From Diadema setosum (taxonomy: Eukaryota > Echinodermata > Echinoidea > Diadematoida > Diadematidae): a stretch of 64,000 nucleotides of DNA. The stretch lies in contig NC_092689.1 in NCBI RefSeq assembly GCF_964275005.1, forward strand, positions 10,305,879-10,369,878. The letters run 5' to 3'. This document shows, piece after piece, positions 24,100-36,335 of the stretch (within the stretch, counting starts at the first letter, position 1; the number at the start of each line of letters is the position of its first letter). The notes beneath the pieces were generated by a model. That model was given only the letters and a program-made list of their open reading frames with translations. It was not told the DNA's origin and searched no databases. A program made the translations under genes and the position numbers.

Positions 24100-27000
24100 A
24101 GAAATCCGACTCGTTTCGGATTTGTGATGTAGCTTGGGGCTTCTGCCGGTTGAATGAACTCGTCAGAGAACGAAAGTCTCCTCAAATAGCGCCATCATAG
24201 TACAAGGAAACTCGTGAAACTTGAAAGAACAAGGACGCGAAAATAAAAGTGACATCGCTAAATGGGAACACGGGTTTTGATCGTGTATTAATGTCACTGT
24301 TTGTACATTCTGACCATTTTTTTTTCCACATGTACTGTACATATCAATTCTGATTTGCCCCCGTTCTGTAGTAATCTATACTGTTGAATGATTCAGATGA
24401 ATATGCAATTATCGCATTTTTGACGGAAAGTCTTGCCTTGCTCGCTGTGTGCTTGTCCGCGTAGATATTTGTTCTCCGATCAATCTCAGTTTACGTTGAA
24501 TGAGAACATTACTACGACACTTCTTGTGATTACATCTACCATTACGGATGCATACGTGTCAAATATTACGTTGTGTCTCAAGGAATTCTGGTATTGTTTG
24601 AACCATAATCATTCCTTCTCATCTAACATTATCAAACGGCTAGAATTATGACGTCATTTTCTTGGTTCCTAACCGTTTTCTTCCACGTTTACAACCCATT
24701 AAGCTCAAGAAAATGACAGCGATGAAAAAACCACCGGGAAAAACATTTAGTTACCACTTTCAGATTTCTAGTTTCTTCGAAGGACCATGAACCTTACACA
24801 CAATTCACTCTGAATTTAGCTGAAGTATCTTTGTACCTTAGAGCGTTTTTATTGTCTGTAGATATCATTACTACCGTTGTCATAAACATTAATTGGTATA
24901 ACTTCGCTACAATAAGTACGATGTATTATGATTAACAATTTATCATATGAGAACTACACTGTATTAGATGAACTGAAGGTGTCATAATTAGGTTTCACTC
25001 CCGCTATAAGCAGAACAATACTTTCATGGTTTCCTTCAATTATTTGGATTTCGGGACAACTTACAACAAAGCTATGAAGTCGTGGGGAAGAATGGTGAAA
25101 TAGGTCAATTCCCAACTAGCATAAATCCTTGGTAAATCTACTAACTTGGCTAACAATGCACCATACTCCGAGCGCATGTGTGATAGGTTTCCCCGAATCA
25201 CTCGTTCACAAAATGCACTGTAAGAATCCTGCAACCAAGAAGCTAAAATCGAAAACTGAACTAAAATGCTCAAAAAGACCGCCTTTCAGATCAACTATAC
25301 ATCTCGTTTAGGAGGTAATAGTAGTTTCAAATTATAAGAACCCACTATGGTTATACCAGGCACTCTAATTTGACATAGTCAACGGGCATAACACCTGCAT
25401 TTTTGACAGCTGTTTCAGCATATAAACAGATAATCCACGGTGTGTTCCTGCACTCATCTGATAATTGACATTCATATAGTTTAATCGGGTTTAATCTTTC
25501 TTAAAACAGAGATTAATCAACCATTACCATGTCCTTAAAATACTATTCATGATTTATGAAGAGGCTAAATATGTACTTCTATAAATTGAATTTGTGAACT
25601 TCTCAGCAAAATGGATGTAATTATGTTGTGTTCAACAATGTGATGATTTCACTGATTTACCTGTGACCTGTATGTGTATGAACAAATACTGACGTAAAAT
25701 TTAGGTAATATTCTACATTGTATTATGTTGGAAAAAAAACAACATTCAAACAGCAGAAACCTTTACAGAAGAAAATTAATATCTGTTTCTCCTAGCCTTT
25801 GCCCCACAATTGGTTAACAATTGACTCAGCAGACTCAGACTTGTAATTTGTCATATTGTGTGACTTTATTCTTGTCCCTTGTAACACGTCGTACAAACTA
25901 GCCAATCTTGCCTTTGCTTTGTGTCACTTCAATAAAAAAAACTTGGTTTCTAAAAGTGAAATTCTTGTCTCAAGAAGAGTCCATTGTTTCCATGAGACGT
26001 TTGAACCATGATGATTATTACAGAGGTGAGAATGTAACTTATCTCTTTTCTTTCTCTTGTACTCTCCTCTTTCTAGGCTCTTCTTTCACCAAACGAGTCT
26101 TTACATCAAGGACTACATACATAAATGGCGTTACCGCAAACCTCTTTCCTTATTTACATCACAATGCAAACTTTCACACAAAACAATCTTTTTTGGTTGC
26201 TACTTTAGATTCGTCTCAATACAATGTATTGCTCAAGAAGCTACATCAGTGGCTGATACATTTACACATCATGGCCATAAGTAATATCAGATGATCTCAT
26301 GACAGATATCATTTCATTATTGCTCAACAATCTGAATAGACTGTGAAGACCAGCTGGGCATGTGACGTGTAGGCCATAACAGCTTGTGCAGAAAATTTCC
26401 ATTCTTAGTTTCTAGTCATTGTCTGTTGCGTTCTAATAAGCAGTAGAGAAATAATTCAATTGGCCTAACGGGGAAATCCTCTCCTACAGATATTCAATCT
26501 GGCTATTGTGTCACAAATTGTGCAACAAAGTACATGCTATACACAATGAAAAAAAAAATTAGAGCCATGGTCATGAGTCTCATAGATTGTCATGTATCAT
26601 ATACACATTTTACATCAAGTCAGTTCAAAGGAAAACTACATGTACTCGGTGATCATCATGAACCACATGTCTCCTTCATTAGTACCATTAGAAACTATTT
26701 TATGTCACCAAGAGCCATGATGCATTTTTTTTTAAATTTAAATACATGTATATACATGTATGTGTAGTGTCTGTCTTCTCATACATGACCCAAGTGTTCG
26801 GATTCCTCTTTGTGGCACTGATTTTGCAAAAAACAACAACAATTAGAAGCGTGAAGAGAAACTCAAAAAGCAGCATTCATCATCTCCATATCTTCCCAGT
26901 TTTCAGTCATTTCTCTGTATACTGTTCAGTCATTTCTCTGTATACTGTTTACAGCTCAAACTCCAAAAATAATACAGTGGATTCTTGTTATGACAAGGAC

Positions 27001-27820
27001 CTACTGATCATGACAACAGACCGTTTCAGTATTGCATTCAAATTCTATGCATGCTTTGTTCACAAAAGTTGCCTTTGACAACCACAAAGTTTGCTGGAGG
27101 CTTGCCCTACCCAGCAACAATTAAGTGAATTCCTGGCTAGGGAATTTCACGGGAGGGAGCTGGCAAATGAAAGGTTTTGTAACTTAATAGCCCGTAGGAA
27201 AGAAACATGAATTGAAACATGAATTGTTTAATGTGTATTACAGAACAGTCGAATGTTGGTTTGTTATACAGGCAACTCCCATTATAACAAAGTCCTTGGG
27301 ACCGGCAGTACATAAAGACTTATTTATGACAATTTGGGGACCTGAATGTTTACTTTGTTGTAACGGGAATTTCATTATAACCATGTTCATAACAACAGGA
27401 GTGCACTTTGTACGGTTTCACACTAAATCAGGGTACAGAATATAAATATAAATACAAAACAAGATGTACTAGAGAAGCACTCTGAGAGGGCTCTGTTATA
27501 TCCAACCTCTCTATAATGAGGTTCCCCTGTGTGATGATGATTCTGCATAATCCAGTCTGACAATCAATATCACAGGGAGTTATAGAGAATCAATGGCCTC
27601 TGTAGATACTCAAAGTAAGATTGAAGTGTACTCTTGATACTATTCATCACTTTCAGAAGCTGAAAATGAAAGTGAAGTGAAAATGAATACACAGTTTACT
27701 GCACCCACCCATGATAAAGGATGAGTTTTAAATCATACAAGGAAAAGACATGAACTTCAAGTTCCTGCACAAGGTGAACGCAAAAAGTCAAAATGCAACT
27801 GTATTGCCATTACACTCCAC
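24100..27820. other. Intergenic, degraded repeats only
   Basis: Mostly AT-rich. The 26975-27520 part contains several pieces of a TTATAAC-rich repeat (CATTATAACAAAGTCCTTGGGACC at 27289 and TCTCTATAATGAGGTTCCCC near 27508), likely a worn DNA transposon. A 128-codon frame at 25908-26294 has no domain and is not called. Confidence 0.4.
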
Positions 27821-27822
27821 GA

Positions 27823-28516
27823 TATAAACTCCTCAATAAAAGTTTTGCAAGTCCAATTTGATGTATTATATTTCTCTTAAAACTACATCATTTCATTCAA
27901 ATGTGACATCATAAGAAAGCCTGATTAATTTTCTTTACAATGACAACTCACTCGTTTACATTATGCATTCCTGGAATGCACAGTATGACTGAGTATGAGG
28001 AAAGGTCAAATGTGAAATGTTGCAAAATGGAGCAAACATGTTATGTCAAACAGTGTAGTTCCCATTAGCTTTGTCGTTTCAGGGAAGGAATGTGCTTGAA
28101 AAGAATGCATTGTGAGATTATCATTAGATTCCAGGCTTCATCCATGAATTGAAAACTACAGTAGTATCTGCAGATTAAAATTAAACATTAAGGTTGACCA
28201 AAAAGTCATCTAATGTCTAGGAAATGTGAGTTTTTGAAAGTGTTCTCATTTCAGCATTGATTATTCCTGTGGCCCTTTTTCATCAAAACTGTACATTATC
28301 AATAGCAGAATTGTTGCGACTTTTCACCTTTGATCTGTCCCCATACTCAGCTGTTTTGCACATTCCAAGAACATCCAATCATAGCAAGTGAGATGTCATT
28401 TTAAAGATAATTAATCAGGTTTTCTTATGATGTCATATTTAGTGAAGATAATGCAGGTTTAAGAGAAATATGATATATCAAACTTTGGTTGCAGAACTTA
28501 TTTTGAGGAGTTTATA
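27823..28516. mobile_element. Long-TIR MITE with TA target duplication
   Basis: Left arm TATAAACTCCTCAATAAAAG and right arm ending TTTTGAGGAGTTTATA are imperfect complements that continue for about 140 bases (for example TGACATCATAAGAAAGCCTGATTAATT and its complement near 28425). TA-flanked ends suggest a Tc1/mariner-type non-autonomous element. It ends only 35 bases from the DIRS element. Confidence 0.75.
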
Positions 28517-28550
28517 ACTCAACCTCGAGTTTTACTGTCCATAAATGTAG

Positions 28551-31500
28551 TTCTATTACGTAATACTCGTATAAGTCTTCAGAGGTTAGCATTTCCCAGG
28601 TGTTTAAGGCAGTGAAGTCACATAATGAAATTCAAAGTAGGTAAAAATTCCAGGCAGTCCCAGTTGGCTATAAATACCCGTGTCAGTGAGCAGTAAGCAT
28701 CTTTTTCAAGTGTGACGGCAGTGAATTATACCAGGGAGGTGAGACACCTCCCTGATTATACATCTCAAACTCCAATGTCTAGTGATCAGGAAGACGACGC
28801 TACCTCTCAGCCCCCATCCCCGCGGGGAGATCAGGGCATGGAAGGCCGCCTTGAAGCTCAACTAGAGAGACCGAGATACTCTCCCGCTTCATGGATAGGG
28901 CGGCGGCACACCGTGGTAATGACAAACGGCATGCGAGCCATGCCAGCTGGTGCAGGAGAGCTTCTCCTCCCAGCGATTAATCCGGACATGCGAGCCATGT
29001 CCGCGGGGACAGGGGCGCTGCCCCGCCCATCGAAGACTTCAGCGAGCTAGCCATCCCCATCGACAGCTCAACAGACGACGATATTCTCATGTCAGCCTCC
29101 TTCCTGGCAAAACTGATTGCGTTGCCCTGTATGGGTGGCCTTGACTCTGCCCTTGTGGTTATGGTCATTTTGACAACCGAATTGATCCGGATGCCATGTC
29201 CTTACAGCCAAACTCTTTCAAAGCCTGGTACCAAATTTGATTTTAACTTAAATTCTGATCTCATTTGGGCCAAATTTAAAAATTGGCTGATTTGCTAATG
29301 AAGGCAGTCACACTGCCCATATCAGAAGATAAATGCTCTATAAAATCGCGAAGCAAATGCTCAATTGCCATCGAATTCTCACACCAAAAATCGAGAGCAA
29401 AATTTGGGCGATCCTCCTTCACGAGGTCTTGGGTCTTGTGAGCTCCCAACTTCTACAACAAAATGTAGTGAAGGGACTTCTACCACATAGATAAATCCTT
29501 TCTGAAATTCACAGATCATGCACGGATAATCATCCATGCAATTGACACAACGAGAATTTTAACAACTCATGTCACCATCGATGGCCTGACACTCCCGGGC
29601 TTTGCTTATCGTATATATGATCTGAGCATGCACCATCGAGGTATCTTGAAACCCCTTCTCAACCCTTCTCAACAACACTTGCGCAGCAAGTCGATTCCAC
29701 TTGGTAGAAAGTTGTTCAGAAAGACATCTGAGAAAAATTGACAAGTGTCACATAAGCATACATCGTGTGTCATGAATGTCTCTACGCAAGCCAGCAAAAA
29801 AAAAAAAAAAAAAGGATGAGTACTGTCCAAAACCGTTCAGTGCTGGAAATCTCAAGCTCAAGTTTCCAAAGCTGACTGGTGAAAATAATTCCCGAGCCTT
29901 GGATATTGGCCACAATATTTGGCTATGAAGCCAATAATTTCATTTTAACCCCATACCAATAAAGTTTTCCTCTACAAAGTGTACATTCTACCGAGGAGGA
30001 AAAGGCAACCCATGAAGAATTGTCTCCGAACATTCTCGCAAAGCAAGCTATTAGAGAGATTCCTCACATGGAGTATCAACTCTATTCTAGCGCTACCAAA
30101 GACTGGCGGTCTAAGTCCAATCATAAATTTGAAAAACTTGAACAAATTTGTAAGATACGAACACTTCAGAGTGGAACAGTTTCGCTTGATTACGGCCTTA
30201 ATTTTGCCCCTCCAAAGGGTACATATTTATCCGTATCCGTTCACCTTGTTCATCAAGCATAGTCTTTCGAATGGAAATACTAAGTAGCATTTTCACTGCA
30301 TTCCTTCAGTGCCTCCCATCTGGCCTTAATTCGACCCACAGAATTTCCTTAAAAGTTATGAAACCTGTCTTTGCCTCGGTGAGTAGTGGCATTAGAACAA
30401 TCACCTATTTCGATGATATCCATATTCTTTCTCACACCAGAGAAGAGTGTCTTGACAAAGCCAATGATCAACTTGTCACCATGGATTTCGACAAATCCAG
30501 TTTCAACCCAAAGCACGTCGAGACCTTCCTTGGTTCTCATATTAATTCCCAGCAAATGATTTTCAGTTTTTTCCTCAGAACAAGATTGACAAGGTTACTG
30601 CCCTTGGAAATTCAATCTTGTATGGCAACGAAACCAAATTTCGGGATTTTAATGCCTTCCACAAAGAAATTTACATTCTCGTCACTTGGGACTAGAAAAA
30701 ATAAATCAACTAATGCTCTGCGTAAAGCGGACGATGACATCGACACGAAGTTTGGTGTCGTTATCTAGTCATGCGATACAAAACATTCTTTGGTGGTGGC
30801 TGTCTCGCAAGACAAAGAATTATTTTCCACCTTCATTAGCATGATAATTTCAAGTGATGCTTGCATCTCAGTATGGAGAGTAATTAATTCTGAACAATGA
30901 CAATTCCTTTGCTCAGAGAGTCTGGAGTGCCAAACAGAATTCCCCGCATAGCAATGTGTGTGAACCTCTTGCAATTCAGAACGGTCTTGAAGCCCTGTGT
31001 GGCTCGTGTACAAAAAAAAATGTGCTTATTCATAATTCGGTCAGACATTTCTACAGCTAGTAGCATACCTGACCCGAACGAATTCACGGTCAACATTGGA
31101 ATTGGTGTCTAGCAATTGGATATCAGCTTCACATTCAACAGATGTAGATAATTCTGAAGTTTTCTGCTTGTCTCGCAGAGACATGAACAACTAATTACTA
31201 TTTTACATGTTTTTCACCACACAATCCACAAACTCTACATATGGATTAGCAACACTCCTCATGTCAAATGGAAGCCAAGTTTTATTGACCTGAATTTTGA
31301 TGCCTTTTTCCTTACCCTAGAACGTTTTCAGTCCTCCACAAGCTTCAACTGAACAAGGTGACCTGAGCAATCCTCACTGCCCCAATGGTGGCGGCAGCCA
31401 TGGGTCTCATTATCGCTCAAAATGCGAGTATAGCCCCAACTCTATTACTCCAAGAGAAAATTCTTGCCCCATACCCTCACCCACCGACGAGCCTCCAGCT

Positions 31501-34009
31501 CACACTAGCCGCCTGCATGAGTGCTCTCTGCTAGCGATGACAAGTGGCAGACGCATCGCATCACATTGCAAAGCTCCTTTCATCATCATGGCGAGACAAT
31601 ACCAATAAACAAAACAAATGAGGGTGCTTGAAGACAGTAGCAATGTCTGTATTCTGAACAATCTTGTGATCCTTTTTAACCCGTCTACAGAACACGTTGT
31701 CAACATCTAAGCCTATAGCATAGCTTTTCAACAAAGCCCACTCCACGATTAACTCATAGACCTGCTCGGTCTTCCATACTACCTGAAACCAAGAGCTATG
31801 ACATAGGCAAACAGCCCCTATAGTCAGACTTATGAAGGGCGTATCTAACTCCGACCCTCGCAAGCCTAAATACAACAACACTTGGGATGTTTCAATTGCT
31901 TTGAATCACTTTTTATCGTTTCAAGATACCTATGAACTATAGATTCTTTCGGTGCCTTGAGCCAAAAACAATTTTTCTTGCTCGTTTCGGCAAAACGTAC
32001 ACAAATGCTGAGACATCTAGTTCTTATGACATTACCGGAAGATGATGCCACGTTTGCACATTAGAGATATGGAAGGTATATCTCTAACCAGGTAATTAAA
32101 GTGCCTTCTTTTACCTCCAACCCTAAACTCTGTGTTCCGATCAACTCTTCATGAGCATATTAAATGCACAGAACATCTCCAACGAGCAAGTTCAGAAAGC
32201 AAACTCATAATTTCTCCGAAACATCCCAACAAATCGGTGACGACAAGCATCTTGGAGCGGAGGCTGAAAGCCAGTCCCTCGCAGCTGCTTGTATAAACAC
32301 TTAAAATATAACTAATATACTGTCAATAGCTGTACGTATACATCCCTGTACACTGTACTGACTGCTGCATACAATTAGGTATGAATGTATTGTTGCTATG
32401 GGAACATGTACCTAGTTTGTTCTGTCTTCGAGATCAGTATGAAAGGGTACCGCAGGACGTACCTCGTGTTCATATACATAAGGATTTGAAAGCACACTCA
32501 TCCCGCGTTCATCCCAGACTCTGGTCTGGCAAGACATCCACGGATGCTAATATGAAAGTGGTATCACATTCTCAGCTCACAGCTACAGAAGCGCCGCAAC
32601 TTCTAAACTTTCGCGCATGAAGTATAAAGGTCATAATGAAATCTTGTCCACAACTGACTGGACGAACTCTGGTACATTTTGAACCTTCTACCTTCTAACA
32701 ATTGATTCCACATTAGTTCAACAATTCTCAGTTCTGCTGAGTTAGAACGATACATGTAAATTGTGATAGTATGTGTATACCTGTATATTGGTATCTCAGT
32801 TAAGAACAATGTCATAATACGAGTCAGATAAGACACAAGACCATAAATCACGTTACGTTGTGCATTGGAAAATGGCGACACATTATTCGGCCACTCGTTT
32901 AGGAGATTCGGTCCACCAAACTGATGAATTTAAACTCTAATATCAACCCAAAATGCAATGGACTTGCCTCTAATTATTGCTGCAGTATTACTATGCCGAG
33001 TATGAACTGGTTAATGTCTAATTCTTCCTTCAAATGTACATGAATATTAAGGAACATGATTAGGATTATGTCTTGATTGGAAAATCGGTACAAGAGGTCC
33101 ATTGTATTTGATTAATTTGTCTGTGCGCTATCATGCTTAATCCTGCTCCAGTTAAAGCACGCAAGGTATCAAAATGATATCATACTCAAAACCTATGCCT
33201 TGCACCTTATACTAGTAGGTTCTCAAGCAAACTTTGCTCGAGTTCTTCTCTTGTTTGCGACAATGTGTGTCACCATCGATAGACATTCTCTATGCATGAG
33301 GAGTCATGACCAAAGTTTCAACCTTTTTGTGAAAACTGTCCATCGTCCTTCTTGTCCTCTTGCCCTCACTCATGCCACTAGACTGACTTCTGTACGGAAC
33401 TTTGAACATGCTAACCTCTGAAGACTTATACGAGTATTACGTAATAGAATTCCTAAATTATACAAGTAATAAGAAGTATAATTAGAATTCTATTAGTAAT
33501 AATGAAGTATAAGTCGAAGAGGTTCCCACCCAGCATCTCATTTGATCGATACTCTTCAGTTCTGAACCCTCCCTTTACAACACTGTACAGAAGTCAAAAC
33601 TGGTGGGCCCTTATACTGTATACTGATGTTCTGCTTAATTGCTTGACTTGAGATGTCCATACGTATAAGAATGCTTCGTGCCTTTGGAACAGCAATGATT
33701 GTGCTTTGTTTATTGCTTGTCTGTATGATGAGAAGGACCAGTGAGCTAATTGTCTGCATTGCACCCAATACTGCATGGTGTTGCTGGTCTGTCTATTTAA
33801 AGCCGTATTCTCTTTGAAAAGATGCTTACTGCTCACTGACACGGGTATTTATAGCCAACTGGGACTGCCTGGAATTTTTACCTACTTTGAATTTCATTAT
33901 GTGACTTCACTGCCTTAAACACCTGGGAAATGCTAACCTCTTCGACTTATACTTCATTATTACTAATAGAATTCTAATTATACTTCTTATTACTTGTATA
34001 ATTTAGGAA
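28551..34009 (+). mobile_element. DIRS-type tyrosine-recombinase retroelement (fossil)
   Basis: Inverted terminal repeats (about 28551-28710 and 33818-34009) are nearly identical over their inner 130 bases, and an internal complementary region at 33413-33524 joins the complements of the two outer ends back to back. This is the diagnostic layout of DIRS elements. Plus-strand remnants include a gag-like piece (28712-29050) and reverse-transcriptase-like pieces (about 29980-30770, with GGLSPIINLKNLNKF and an FDDIHILS active-site box). The recombinase was not clearly identified. The interior is broken in many places while the termini are well preserved. Confidence 0.8.
33413..33524. repeat. DIRS internal complementary region
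   Basis: The left third (AACCTCTGAAGACTTATACG...) is the complement of the element's left end. The rest, through TAAGTCGAAGAGGTT, matches the complement of its right end, with the joint at TAGAA|TTCC. This region sets both outer boundaries of the element. Confidence 0.85.
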
Positions 34010-34099
34010 TTATTTGGCAAAAGTGACAACAATGAAGACAATTTTTCAAAGAAAACTAAGAGTTTTCTGATATAGAGCCATGTACAGATGATATCATAC

Positions 34100-34340
34100 C
34101 TGCCAACATTTCAAGATGAAATATCTTACTCGTGGACTGCAAAAATCTTATTTTATATACAAACTGAAGTTAAAAATCTTACTTTTGGTCAAATCTTCAG
34201 AAAATACACATGAAAGGTATATCTAAATATTTTTTAAAAATCTGATTTCTCTGACAGAAAATCTGATTTTGCTATTTTTAACGTAAAAAATCTTACTGAA
34301 TCTGATAAAATCTTACTAGTTGGCAAATATGTGATATTAG
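34100..34340. repeat. Degenerate AAAATCTTACT repeats
   Basis: About eight copies of AAATCTTACT or AAATCTGATT occur irregularly in 230 bases. They probably belong to a worn transposon end; no gene. Confidence 0.5.
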
Positions 34341-34869
34341 TCCATTACTTGCATGACAGAGTATTATGTCAATATACATCTTATTTGTGGAAGTAGCTGG
34401 TCAGAATAATCAGCCTTCTTTACACTGTGTATTTCAACCGAATACAATGACAACTACAAAAACAACCCATTGTAATTTGCACACTTAATCACAGCTGGTT
34501 GGAATACAGTACATAGCATCTTATAATATCAAATGTCAAAGCCATAACTAGCAAAGCATCACAAAGGTTTGAAAAAGAAATATACTCATGTTTCATGAGG
34601 TTCAAATGACTTGAAAGGCAAACACATAAAGGTGTTTTGGTACCATAGTGTCTCATGCTTTGGAAAACATAACCCAAAACATTCATTACTCCCAGTGTTT
34701 ATGACTTTGAAAACAAACTCACATAACATTGCAATCTCTCCATACCAAAGTCAATATTACGGTGCGTTTGATTTGATTCAAAAGTTCATACATCCTACCA
34801 AATTTTGTCTGATATATCTAAGGAGATACCAGGAGGAAGAGAGAATTTGTTGCATCTAGTTTTGCACAG

Positions 34870-35860
34870 GGCAGGGAAGTTTGCAGAGGTCAAAAGTGTC
34901 TGGAAAGGTTGGGCGGATTTGCAAGGGTTAGAAGGGTTTGACAAGGTTGCACAGTTTGGTTAAAGATCACAGGGGTTTGTAACAATATGAAAGTACCGGT
35001 ACAGGCACTAATCTGAACTTGGCAAGCTTTTTCATCAGCTTTCAGTAATCCATCAAAACTGGCAGATATTAGCCAGTCCACTCGGGTGTAGCAATGTGCC
35101 TCAGAGCCACAGGAATTCCATGATGACACAATAGCGATTAGGAGAATTAGGTAATCTCTATTCATTGACAAAGAGTTTCCAAATATCTGTGCAATAATTT
35201 CAGAGAGCATTCCAGCGGGCAAGCCAATTGGCGAACAAAGCACAGTAAGGGTTAAAGGTCAGGAGGGCGTGTAAAATCAGGAGATACTGTATATGCCAAA
35301 TATTTTGTGAGGTTTTAATTTTCACAAATTTTGCGAGTCGGGTGCTATTCGCGAAATTAAATACACGGAAAAATAATGACTCTGATCTGACATGTATACA
35401 TTCCTCCATTCAGTGCAGTACTCCACGATCGCAAATTTAACCACTCGCGAAATTGTTGGGAAGTCCCAATTCACGAAAAATTTAGACTTGCTAAATATAT
35501 GGCTTATACAGTAGTTGCAGAGGACAAGACAGTTTGCAGAGGTCAGTAGGAGTTCTAAGGTCATGAGGATGTGCAAAGGTAAGGATTGGCAAAGGTTAGG
35601 ATTGGCAAATGATCACAAGGTTTTACAAAAGTTAGGAAGGTTTGTAAAGGTCATGTGAGTCAGAATATAAGAGGCTTGCTAAGATTAGGAAGGCTTGCAG
35701 AGGTTGAGAGGCTTGCCAGGGTTATAGGGGTTTCTGAGATGTTTAGGAGGCCTTGTGATGATCGTAAAATTTTGTACAAAGGTCGGATGGGCTTGGAAAG
35801 ATTGGAAAAGTTTGCACTCCTTCCAAATGTTCATCAAAGTTCATTTACAAATAGTACTAC
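34870..35860. repeat. Degenerate GGTTTGCAAAGGTTAGG minisatellite split by a MITE
   Basis: Roughly 20-base units of the type GGTTTGCAAAGGTCAGAAG recur at 34870-35275 and 35515-35850, with a palindromic MITE (35285-35513) inserted between. The copies are too diverged to give a clean period. Confidence 0.6.
35285..35513. mobile_element. Palindromic TA-flanked MITE (TACTGTA...TACAGTA family)
   Basis: Ends TACTGTATATGCCAAATATTT and AAATATATGGCTTATACAGTA are complementary, and the arms carry the AATTTCGCGA-type motifs seen in the other family members at 41107-41317 and 47252-47462. It has a TA target duplication. Confidence 0.75.
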
Positions 35861-36288
35861 GGTAAGAAGGCAGGATGCAGCAAAATTTAAGCTTCAATTA
35901 CTGACGTGTTAATATCATCATAAATACAAATAAAAGTACATCTTGAACTTCCTTCCGATTTCTTTGCTATGCTGAAAGGCACAAATTTTACCACATGCAA
36001 AGGAATTCAGCAAAATGGTACATACATGTAGACGAAAATGGGAATGTAATGTCATTACACATGAATGACTCAAGGCAGTCATTGGAAAGCTACCAGAGTA
36101 CATTTCTCTTTCTAGCACCTTCTATAATGTCCTGCAATGATCACTTCAACCTTTAAAAAGTGGAAAGATCCTCTTTGCTCCATGACCTATGATGTCAAAG
36201 GGTGCCATCTAAATGTCGTGAGAGCATCTTCACTTTCAGGAGCACCCTAGGATCAGAGCTGCTGGCTGATACATCAGACTTGCATCCA

Positions 36289-36335
36289 TCAGTCCACCTC
36301 ACCGCTCCTGCCTCCTCCCAAAAAGATGACATCGT
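36289..36335 (-). CDS. SSBP1: SSBP1 coding exon 6 (terminal)
   Basis: Acceptor TCTACCCCACCAG before 36335; the exon supplies [15 protein letters not shown] (first D completed by the split codon) and a TGA stop at 36291-36289. The 3' UTR continues below 36289; I did not find a clear polyadenylation signal on this strand. Confidence 0.9.

Noticed and set aside
25908-26294. 128-codon plus-strand frame
   Set aside because: No recognisable domain, low-complexity codon composition, no acceptor/donor logic; length is within chance for AT-rich DNA.
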